Source of the DNA: PALSA-693 sp963702305
GTDB taxonomy: Bacteria; Actinomycetota; Acidimicrobiia; Acidimicrobiales; Palsa-688
NCBI GenBank assembly: GCA_963702305.1
Contig: CAVPBX010000014.1
Span: 62,001-126,000 of the forward strand
Reading direction: 5' to 3'
DNA length: 64,000 bases
Under the pieces are notes generated by a model. The model made no database searches and was not told the DNA's origin. It worked only from the letters and a program-made list of their open reading frames with translations. This document shows positions 58,091 to 64,000 of the stretch, piece after piece. The translations under genes were made by a program, and so were the position numbers. Each line of letters begins with the position of its first letter. Position 1 is the first letter of the stretch.

Positions 58091-58924
58091 TCAGCGCAGC
58101 TCGGAAAGGGCCGTGGCCAGCGGTTCCAAGACCGCGGGAGTGTGCGGTGGGCGAAGGTGCACGATGCCCAACTCGACGCCCGCGTCGCCTAGGGACGCGG
58201 CGGCGGCCGCGGTGGCCCCTGGGTCCCCGTCAAACATGACGTGGCTGGAGAGCAGGATCTCGCCGGGGTCACGGCCGAGGTCGTGGCAGTGGGCGTGGAG
58301 GACCTCGCGTTTGCGGGCGAACTCCTCTGGAGTGCCCCCGACGAAGTTCCAGTGCTGGGCGAAGCGGGCCGCGGTCCGCAGCGTGCGCCGCTCTCCGCTG
58401 CCGCCGATGCAAATCGGGGGATGGGGCCGCTGCACCCCTTTGGGCTCGTTGCGAGCGTCGATCAGGTGGTAGTACTCGCCCTTGAAGGTGGTCGTCTCCT
58501 CGCTGAGTAGGCCAACAAGGACCTCACACGCCTCCTCCAAGCGGTCACTGCGCTGACGCGGCGTGCCCAACTCGATCCCGTACGCCCCCGACTCCTGCTC
58601 ATTCCAGCCGGCACCGATGCCGAGCTCGAGGCGGCCACCAGAGATGATGTCGATCGTCGACACCATGTTGGCGAGGACGGCCGGATGGCGGTAGTGGATA
58701 CCCGTGACCAGGGTGCCTAGCCGGACCCGGCGCGTGGCCTGGGCCAGGGCGGTCAGCGTCGTCCAGCCCTCCAGGCACGGGCCGGTGGTATCGGAGAAGA
58801 TCGGGTAGAAGTGGTCAAAAGTCCAGCCGGATTCGAACACCTCGATATCGTCGGCCGCTTGCCAGACGGCCAGCATGTCGGACCAATTGGTGTGTTGGGG
58901 GGCTGTCTTGAAGGCGAAGCGCAT
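58091..58924 (-). CDS. LLM-class F420-dependent oxidoreductase
   Basis: A 277-residue luciferase-like TIM barrel: FAFKTAPQHTNWSDMLAVWQAADD, ESGWTFDHFYPI, TRRVRLGTLVTGIHYRHPAVLANMVSTIDIISGGRLELGIGAGWNEQESGAYGI (core GRLELGIGAGWNEQE) and RPHPPICIGGSGERRTLR. This is the F420-dependent group of actinobacteria that reduces or oxidises unknown organic substrates with the deazaflavin. Start ATG 58924. The 98-bp divergent gap towards the Cys-rich gene holds no clear site. Confidence 0.92.
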   Translation of the reverse strand: MRFAFKTAPQHTNWSDMLAVWQAADDIEVFESGWTFDHFYPIFSDTTGPCLEGWTTLTALAQATRRVRLGTLVTGIHYRHPAVLANMVSTIDIISGGRLELGIGAGWNEQESGAYGIELGTPRQRSDRLEEACEVLVGLLSEETTTFKGEYYHLIDARNEPKGVQRPHPPICIGGSGERRTLRTAARFAQHWNFVGGTPEEFARKREVLHAHCHDLGRDPGEILLSSHVMFDGDPGATAAAAASLGDAGVELGIVHLRPPHTPAVLEPLATALSELR

Positions 58925-59022
58925 CCCCCAAACTTACGCGCTCCGGTCGTCCGTGCCGTATGCGGTCGACGAGCTGGCGAGCCGTCTCGGGAGCACGCTC
59001 CTCGTCGTGGTTGACTCGTTGC

Positions 59023-59499
59023 GTGCGACGAGGGCGAAGACTGACCCTGGAAGACGTCTACGGTCGCGTGCCCGAGGTGCGCTGCAAGGGACTCTGCCAG
59101 GATTCCTGCGGACCGATCGCCATGACCATCGAAGAGGACGACCGGCTCCAGAAGCGGGGCGTCAGGGTGGCGTCGATGGTCGACACGGTTGCCGCGGTTG
59201 AGCGCGGAGAGGACTACTACTGCCCGGCTCTCCACGAGGGCCGCTGCACCGTCTACGACGATCGGCCGACGATCTGTCGCCTATGGGGGGCAACGACGTC
59301 GATGCCGTGCCCTCACGGCTGCACACCCGCGAACGCCTTGAGCCAGCAGGAGAGCTACGAGCTTTTGGCCCTGGCGGCGGACACGGGCGGCGGAATGGCC
59401 CCGCGCTTTCTCAGTTCGGATAAACCGGATTCGGCTGGTCTCGGTAACCGAGATCAGACGGGTGTTGGCAGCCCCGACGACCCGCCACGCCGCTGCTGA
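59023..59499 (+). CDS. YkgJ-family Cys-rich putative metal (Fe/Zn) binding protein
   Basis: A 158-residue protein (start uncertain; GTG 59023 chosen, ATG 58960 possible). The nine-Cys pattern CKGLCQDSCGPI, YYCPALHEGRCTVYDDRPTICRLWG and MPCPHGCTPA is that of YkgJ/CxxCxxCC proteins, thought to hold an iron or zinc centre. The C-terminal ~45 residues are low complexity. Function in the family is not established. It converges with the second sigma-70 gene, 16 bp away. Confidence 0.82.
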   Translation: MRRGRRLTLEDVYGRVPEVRCKGLCQDSCGPIAMTIEEDDRLQKRGVRVASMVDTVAAVERGEDYYCPALHEGRCTVYDDRPTICRLWGATTSMPCPHGCTPANALSQQESYELLALAADTGGGMAPRFLSSDKPDSAGLGNRDQTGVGSPDDPPRRC

Positions 59500-59515
59500 T
59501 GGAGGCGCAGTGGCT

Positions 59516-60451
59516 TCACCCGTGGAGCAGCTCGCGGCCGCCGCGGTCGATCGAAGGGTGGCGCAGCTTCGACATGGCTCGAGCTTCGATCTGGCGGATG
59601 CGCTCGCGGGTCAAGCTGAAGTGCGCTCCAACTTCGTCGAGGGTGCGAGGCTCGCCGCGGTCGAGACCAAAACGCAACCGAAGGATCTCCCGTTCGCGCT
59701 CATCGAGGGCGATGAGCATCTTGTCGACTTCGCCCATGAGCAGAGCGGCTGCGGCCGCGTCGAAGGGGGAGATGGCGGAGCGGTCCTCCACCAGGTCGCC
59801 GAACTCGGCGTCGCCGTCCTCGCGTACGGGCTGGGAGAGCGACAGCGGCTCGGCCGCGTGGCGCAGGATCTCGGTGACTTTCTCTTCTCCGAGTTCCAGG
59901 TCGGCGGCCAACTCCGGTATGGACGGGCGCCGGCCCAGCTGTCCTTCGAGGCGGCCGCGGGCCTTGGTCACCCTAGTGAGCAGATCGCCGGCGTGAACCG
60001 GAAGGCGCACGGTGCGGCCGGTGTTGGCGATTCCCCGGGTTATGGCCTGGCGGATCCACCAGGTGGCGTAGGTCGAGAACTTGAATCCCTTACGCCAGTC
60101 GAACTTCTCGACGGCATGTATGAGACCGAGGTTGCCTTCCTGAACCAGATCGAGAAGGGGCAACTCGGCGGCCTGGTACTTCTTTGCGATGGAGACCACG
60201 AGCCGTAAGTTGGCCTTCACGAACGTCTCGGTTGCCTCGTCGCCGTCGCGGGTCAGTCGGAGCAGTTCCCGTTTGCGGGCCGGGCTGGTCCCATTGGTTC
60301 CGAGCAGCTCGGCGCGTGCCTCGCGGCCGACCTCGGCGGCGCGCGCCAAGCGCGCCTCGTCGTCTTTTGTCAGAAGGGCGTGTTTGCCGATGTCGTTGAG
60401 ATAGAGGCGGACGAGGTCTTCTTCCGGCTGACCGGACTGCTTGGTGGGCAC
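59516..60451 (-). CDS. Sigma-70 family RNA polymerase sigma factor (group 2)
   Basis: A 311-residue paralogue of the factor at 31571. Region 1.2 EEDLVRLYLNDIGKHALLTKDDEARLARA (core DLVRLYLNDIGKHALLTKDD), region 2 NLRLVVSIAKKYQAAELPLLDLVQEGNLGLIHAVEKFDWRKGFKFSTYATWWIRQAI (core GFKFSTYATWWIRQAI), region 3 GRRPSIPELAADLEL and region 4 LRFGLDRGEPRTLDEVGAHFSLTRERIRQIE (core SLTRERIRQIE). GTG 60451 is chosen; the longer frame adds Arg-rich, unconserved residues. It may serve a growth phase or stress regulon different from its paralogue. Confidence 0.93.
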   Translation of the reverse strand: MPTKQSGQPEEDLVRLYLNDIGKHALLTKDDEARLARAAEVGREARAELLGTNGTSPARKRELLRLTRDGDEATETFVKANLRLVVSIAKKYQAAELPLLDLVQEGNLGLIHAVEKFDWRKGFKFSTYATWWIRQAITRGIANTGRTVRLPVHAGDLLTRVTKARGRLEGQLGRRPSIPELAADLELGEEKVTEILRHAAEPLSLSQPVREDGDAEFGDLVEDRSAISPFDAAAAALLMGEVDKMLIALDEREREILRLRFGLDRGEPRTLDEVGAHFSLTRERIRQIEARAMSKLRHPSIDRGGRELLHG

Positions 60452-60650
60452 TCGTCCTCGTCTCTCGTTACTGCCCGGATGTTGTACTGGCAGGTGCCGT
60501 CGATCCGGGGTCAGAGACCGCCGACGGCGCAGGTCGGCGAACACAGAGTACCAGGCGGGCTTCTGTCACCTCGGGCGAGTGGTTGGAACGGGAACTTTCC
60601 GGCCCGCGCCAGGTAGGCCTACGAGCTGGCGCGCCAGCCCTGATGAGCCT

Positions 60651-60869
60651 TCAGTCCTCGACTCGGAACCCGACCTTCATGGCGACTTGGAACTGGCCGA
60701 CCGCCTGGTCCACGACCGTGCCGCGGATCTGGGTGACTTCGAACCATTCCAGGTTTCGGATGGTCCGCGACGCCCGCTTGATTCCATTGCGGACTGCCTG
60801 GTGGACGGACTCACTCGATGTTCCGACGATTTCTGTGAGTCGGTAGGTGTGGTCTTCGTGGTCGGGCAT
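60651..60869 (-). CDS. Dodecin, flavin-binding storage/buffer protein
   Basis: A 72-residue protein, the normal dodecin length. TYRLTEIVGTSSESVHQAVRNGI, RTIRNLEWFEVTQIRGTV (Trp and Gln that stack on and bind flavin, WFEVTQIRG) and the last strand VGQFQVAMKVGFRVED are diagnostic. It forms a hollow dodecamer in the cytoplasm that stores FMN/FAD or riboflavin (family knowledge). ATG 60869 follows GAGGAG. It is between the ABC-F gene (upstream on the same strand) and the sigma-70 gene. Confidence 0.96.
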   Translation of the reverse strand: MPDHEDHTYRLTEIVGTSSESVHQAVRNGIKRASRTIRNLEWFEVTQIRGTVVDQAVGQFQVAMKVGFRVED

Positions 60870-60935
60870 GGGATTAGCTCCTCTCCGGGGATGCGTGCGA
60901 ATCGTACGGGGCGGCGAAGGTTGAACGGCGGGCGC

Positions 60936-62702
60936 TCAGCGATCCGCTTCGGCTTCCTCGGCCAAGGCCAGCCACCGCTCCTCCGCGTCGTCGAGTTGAG
61001 CCTGGGCGGCCGCCAACGCGGCGCCGGTCTGGGCCAGGTCTCGATGACCGGCGGTGGACTCGAACGCCTCCGCCAGACGGTCCCGTTCCCTGGTGAGGCG
61101 CCCGAGCTCCTTGTCGACCTGCCGGAGCTCGAAGCCGACTGTGGTCGCAGACCGTCGGCGGGTGTCGATCCCTTCGTCGCTGACCGTCGGGCTGCGGGGA
61201 CGTCTGGCCGATGGTGAGCTCGCCGGCTGCGATCGCTGGCGCTGCTCCCCGGCGACGGTTGCGACGATCCAGCCGGCCAGGCCCCCGGGTACATCCACGA
61301 CGTGCCGGTCGCGGCAGGCTACGACCCTGTCAGCGACGCGGTCGAGGAAGGTCCGGTCGTGGCTGACCGTGACCAGGGCGCCCGGCCAGTCTTCGAGGAA
61401 GTCCTCCAGGGCGCGGAGGGTGTCGAGGTCCAAGTCGTTGGTTGGTTCGTCGACCAGCAACACGTTGGGCCGCTCAGCGAGGACCAATAGGAGTTGCAGG
61501 CGGCGGCGTTCACCCCCTGACAGGGTGCCCACCGTTGCCCACGGCAGCTCCCCGGTGAACCAGAAGCGCTCCATCAAGCGCTGGTCCATGGGATCGCCGG
61601 GCACCCTTGTTGGTCCCGCCACCAGGTCTCGTACCCGCGCCGCGGGGTCGGGTGCCGGGCCTTGCTGGGCGTAGTAGCCGATCCGGACGGTGGGCCCGTG
61701 CTCGACGCGCCCGCTGCTGGGGGTGCGCAGACCGGCCAGCCCCTCGAGGAGCGTTGACTTGCCTGATCCGTTGGCGCCGACGACGCCGAGCCGCTCCCGG
61801 GGATCGATGTTCAACGACACGTCGATCAGGACCTGCTCGCCACCGGGGTGGTAGCCGAACGACGCCGCGTGGGCCTCGATGACCTTGGTGCCGAGGCGTG
61901 GCGTGTCATAGCCGACGTCGAGCGGAGAGGTCCGGGCCGCGGCCTCGGGTCGGGTGCTGAGGATCCGTCGGGCGGCGTCGACACGGGCCTGGGGCTTGCG
62001 GGTCCGGGCCGGGGCGCCCCGATGCAGCCACGCCAGTTCCCGCCTCGCGAGGTTCCGGCGGATGGCCTCAGCCTCGCCGGCCTGCTCCGCCCGCTCGGCT
62101 CCCGCTGCCAGGTACCCGGCGTAGCCACCCTCGTGCACGTAGGCATGTCCCCGGTCCAATTCGATCATCCGGGTGGTCACCCGGTCGAGGACATGGCGGT
62201 CGTGACTGACGAGCACCACGCCGCCGGGGAACCCCGACAGCCATGCCTCGAGCCACGCGATAGCCGGCAAGTCGAGATGATTGGTCGGTTCGTCGAGGAT
62301 CAACAGCTCGCAGGGGTGGACCAGGACGCGGGCGAGGGCAACCCGCTTGACCTGACCGCCCGAGAGGTCCGAGACAGGATGGTCGAGCAGGCCGCTCATG
62401 CCCAACCGATCGAGGATCGCCTCAGCCTCCCAGCCGGCGCCCACCGCCTTGGCGACGGTCCCCTCCAAGAGTTGAGCGTCCTGGTCCAAGATGCCGACCC
62501 GCACGCCCCGGCCCCGACGGACCCGGCCCGCCTCGGGGCCCTGGATTCCGGCCAGCACCCGCAACAAGGTCGACTTGCCGCTGCCGTTGATGCCGACCAC
62601 TCCGAGACGGTCGCGGTCCGTGACGGTGACCGACAGCTCGGCAAATAACACCCGGTCCGCGCTCGATACCGAGACGCCGGCCGCGTCGGCGAGGACGGTC
62701 AC
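60936..62702 (-). CDS. ABC-F family ATP-binding protein (Uup-like)
   Basis: A 588-residue soluble protein of two ABC cassettes and a C-terminal coiled coil. First cassette: GINGSGKST, LSGGQVKRVALA, LLILDEPTNHLD. Second: GANGSGKST, LSGGERRRLQL, VLLVDEPTNDLD. The linker around 205-260 is Ala/Arg-rich. The C-terminal 70 residues (ELRQVDKELGRLTRERDRLAEAF, core KELGRLTRERDRL) form the Uup-type coiled coil that binds DNA or ribosomes. No membrane parts. It is likely a translation or DNA-branch factor; antibiotic resistance is possible but not supported. GTG 62702. Confidence 0.94.
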   Translation of the reverse strand: MTVLADAAGVSVSSADRVLFAELSVTVTDRDRLGVVGINGSGKSTLLRVLAGIQGPEAGRVRRGRGVRVGILDQDAQLLEGTVAKAVGAGWEAEAILDRLGMSGLLDHPVSDLSGGQVKRVALARVLVHPCELLILDEPTNHLDLPAIAWLEAWLSGFPGGVVLVSHDRHVLDRVTTRMIELDRGHAYVHEGGYAGYLAAGAERAEQAGEAEAIRRNLARRELAWLHRGAPARTRKPQARVDAARRILSTRPEAAARTSPLDVGYDTPRLGTKVIEAHAASFGYHPGGEQVLIDVSLNIDPRERLGVVGANGSGKSTLLEGLAGLRTPSSGRVEHGPTVRIGYYAQQGPAPDPAARVRDLVAGPTRVPGDPMDQRLMERFWFTGELPWATVGTLSGGERRRLQLLLVLAERPNVLLVDEPTNDLDLDTLRALEDFLEDWPGALVTVSHDRTFLDRVADRVVACRDRHVVDVPGGLAGWIVATVAGEQRQRSQPASSPSARRPRSPTVSDEGIDTRRRSATTVGFELRQVDKELGRLTRERDRLAEAFESTAGHRDLAQTGAALAAAQAQLDDAEERWLALAEEAEADR

Positions 62703-62808
62703 CCCATCACGGTAGAGGACATCAGGAGGTTCGCCCGTGCGATGCCGTCGCCGCAGGGCCAGGATCCCCTAGCCTAAAGGCCAGCATTGACAACGGTTTT
62801 TTCGCGAT

Positions 62809-62882
62809 GCCCCTGTAGCTCAGCTGGATAGAGCGGCTGCCTTCTAAGCAGCGGGTCGCAGGTTCGAGTCCTGCCGGGGGCG
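62809..62882 (+). tRNA. tRNA-Arg(TCT)
   Basis: A 74-base cloverleaf: acceptor GCCCCTG/CGGGGGC, D-arm GCTC/GAGC, anticodon arm GCTGC-CTTCTAA-GCAGC (anticodon TCT), T-arm GCAGG-TTCGAGT-CCTGC, discriminator G. No CCA encoded. Confidence 0.96.
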
Positions 62883-62907
62883 CTCGGCTCGGCTCGGCGT
62901 ACTGCGG

Positions 62908-63300
62908 TCAGGCTTCGGCCTGGTGGTGACGCTCGTGGCGCTTCGCCTGGCGTCGGGCGGCCCGGCGAAGCTGCAACATCCGTAATGACCCGGCCGTGAA
63001 GACGATCAGCCCGCCGAGGACGGTGGCGAAAAGCAGGTCGAGGGCGAGAGGAATCCGCCAATGGACCCAAAGGAAGCTGACCCGAATGGTGTCCAGGTTT
63101 TGCAGGATGAAGACGAGCACCACGACGAGGAGCACCATGCCGACGGCGAGCGAGATCCACGCCGACGCCGTCCGGGTGGAGGGGATTACGGGAGGTTCGC
63201 CGGTAGGCGCTACCGCACCAGTCGCCGGGACCGCTTCGGGGCTATCGCTGTCGACCCGAGTTGGCTCGGCAACTCGACGGCGTCGGCGGATGGTGGCCAT
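62908..63300 (-). CDS. LapA/DUF1049-like small membrane protein
   Basis: A 130-residue protein: a disordered acidic/Pro N-terminus of ~45 residues, then two membrane segments (WISLAVGMVLLVVVLVFILQN and ALDLLFATVLGGLIVFTAGSL) joined by the short LDTIRVSFLWVHWRIPL hairpin, and a basic cytoplasmic tail (RRAARRQAKRHERHHQ). The FILQN-x5-V-x-F pattern is that of LapA domain proteins, linked to lipopolysaccharide assembly in proteobacteria, without a known role in actinobacteria. Divergent from the Crp/Fnr gene. Confidence 0.85.
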   Translation of the reverse strand: MATIRRRRRVAEPTRVDSDSPEAVPATGAVAPTGEPPVIPSTRTASAWISLAVGMVLLVVVLVFILQNLDTIRVSFLWVHWRIPLALDLLFATVLGGLIVFTAGSLRMLQLRRAARRQAKRHERHHQAEA

Positions 63301-63364
63301 GCTCTAGTCATACCCGCGACACGGCGGCTTCGGTCAGCACCCGCTCGCCTAGCCTCTGGCGCCG

Positions 63365-64000
63365 ATGGAGTTGAGCCTGCTCGCCGATCTGGACCGAAGC
63401 CAGCGGGAAGAGATCTTGCGGCGCTGCGTCGCCCGCCGGTTCGACCGGCGCCAGGTCATCTTCCATCACGGTGATGTCAGCGATGGGTTGTACCTGATCA
63501 GCAAGGGTCGGGTGATGGTGCGCATTTCGACCCCCTCCGGCGACGAGGCGTGCCTCACCGTGTCGGGACCGGGCGAATCGGTGGGGGAGCAGTCCCTCCT
63601 CATGGAGGGCGCTGAGCGTTCCGCGGCCGCCATCGCCCTGGAAGCCGTCGAGACCATGTTCCTGTCCCGGGTCGCTTTCGACGCCCTGCGGGCCCAAGAC
63701 GCCGCGCTCGACCGCGTCCTGCTCAAGGTCCTCACCGCCCGGGTCCTGCGGCTGACCGATCAGCTCGTCGAGGCCCTGTTTGTCCCGGCGTCGACTCGAG
63801 TGCTGCTCCGCGTCGCTGACGCGGCCGGACTCTACGGCGACGGGGTGATCCCCCTCACCCAGGATGAGATCGCCTCGTTGGCGGGGTGCACTCGACCGAC
63901 CGTCAACCGGGTGCTACGCCGAGCCGAAGCGGCCGGCCTCATCGATCTGGCCCGACGTCGCATCCGGGTTCTGGACGTCGACGGGCTCCGACGGCGGTCC
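63365..64000 (+). CDS. Crp/Fnr-family transcriptional regulator (3' end outside window)
   Basis: The frame is open from ATG 63365 to the last base (212 codons). Residues ~5-120 are a cyclic-nucleotide-type beta-roll (RRQVIFHHGDVSDGLYLISKGRVMV in part; GESVGEQSLLMEGAERSA matches the phosphate cassette, but the Arg-Ser is shifted so cAMP binding is unsure). A long dimer helix (LDRVLLKVLTARVLRLTDQLVEAL in part) leads to the HTH: LTQDEIASLAGCTRPTVNRVLRRAEAAGLI (core LAGCTRPTVNRVLRR). No Fnr-type Cys cluster in view. Only the last residues are missing. Targets unknown. Confidence 0.92.
   Translation, partial: MELSLLADLDRSQREEILRRCVARRFDRRQVIFHHGDVSDGLYLISKGRVMVRISTPSGDEACLTVSGPGESVGEQSLLMEGAERSAAAIALEAVETMFLSRVAFDALRAQDAALDRVLLKVLTARVLRLTDQLVEALFVPASTRVLLRVADAAGLYGDGVIPLTQDEIASLAGCTRPTVNRVLRRAEAAGLIDLARRRIRVLDVDGLRRRS

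Noticed and set aside
60452..60650. Possible coding extension upstream of the sigma factor at 59516
   Set aside because: The in-frame extension is Arg-rich and unlike sigma N-termini, so it was treated as leader DNA.

Overview
The window is 64 kb of very GC-rich DNA with GTG/TTG starts, many 4-base ATGA/GTGA gene overlaps, an F420-type luciferase-like oxidoreductase, decaprenyl-phosphate arabinose enzymes and LAAC/VAAC/TAC-type lipoproteins. This points to a chromosomal segment of a high-GC actinobacterium (Actinomycetota). Secreted proteins carrying a 42-residue 'GYWLVASDGGIF-FG' repeat are, from memory, common in Acidimicrobiia, so an uncultured acidimicrobial lineage is my best guess; this is inference, not proof. 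No phage, transposon, plasmid or CRISPR locus was found.

Layout. 1-2300: two related GT4 glycosyltransferases facing each other, one with a broken frame. 2361-9457: three secreted proteins (subtilisin-like protease, SpoIID-like protein, Ig-like surface protein) that all carry six units of the same 42-residue repeat. 9623-12932: NTF2-like protein, DrrAB-type ABC exporter, response regulator with an unrecognised output domain. 13164-20600: envelope glycan precursors, namely GDP-mannose 4,6-dehydratase, a dprE1-dprE2-HAD phosphatase operon, a UbiA-type phosphoribosyltransferase and an RmlC-like epimerase; together they would make decaprenylphosphoryl-arabinose and deoxysugars. 20661-25649: MFS exporter, membrane protein, molybdopterin oxidoreductase with flavin reductase, amidohydrolase. 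25666-27481: cobalt/nickel permease behind a cobalamin riboswitch, with a divergent ArsR-type regulator. 27645-31218: a tightly coupled operon of glycosyltransferase, PIG-L deacetylase, GNAT acyltransferase and MshB-like deacetylase, with no pathway I can name.

31293-32506 holds tRNA-Lys, tRNA-His and a sigma-70 factor. 32523-53010 is a lipid or steroid-like acyl-CoA catabolic region: P450 (broken frame) with TetR, enoyl-CoA hydratase, three acyl-CoA dehydrogenases, acyl-CoA synthetase, two CaiB CoA-transferases, thiolase plus DUF35 partner, an amidohydrolase, three orphan LivJ-type binding lipoproteins, a GntR and a StrR/ParB-like regulator. 53011-57454: MFS/MarR pair, then an ECF sigma factor overlapping an unusual anti-sigma protein fused to LysM domains and a degenerate M23 domain. 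57468-64000: VOC protein, LLM oxidoreductase, Cys-rich protein, a second sigma-70 factor, dodecin, ABC-F ATPase, tRNA-Arg, LapA-like protein and a Crp/Fnr regulator cut by the window end.

Three genes (GT4, protease, P450) each contain one extra base that splits an otherwise intact conserved protein. Removing one base in each restores a complete frame, so these may be sequence errors rather than true pseudogenes. Every intergenic gap is shorter than about 270 bp.
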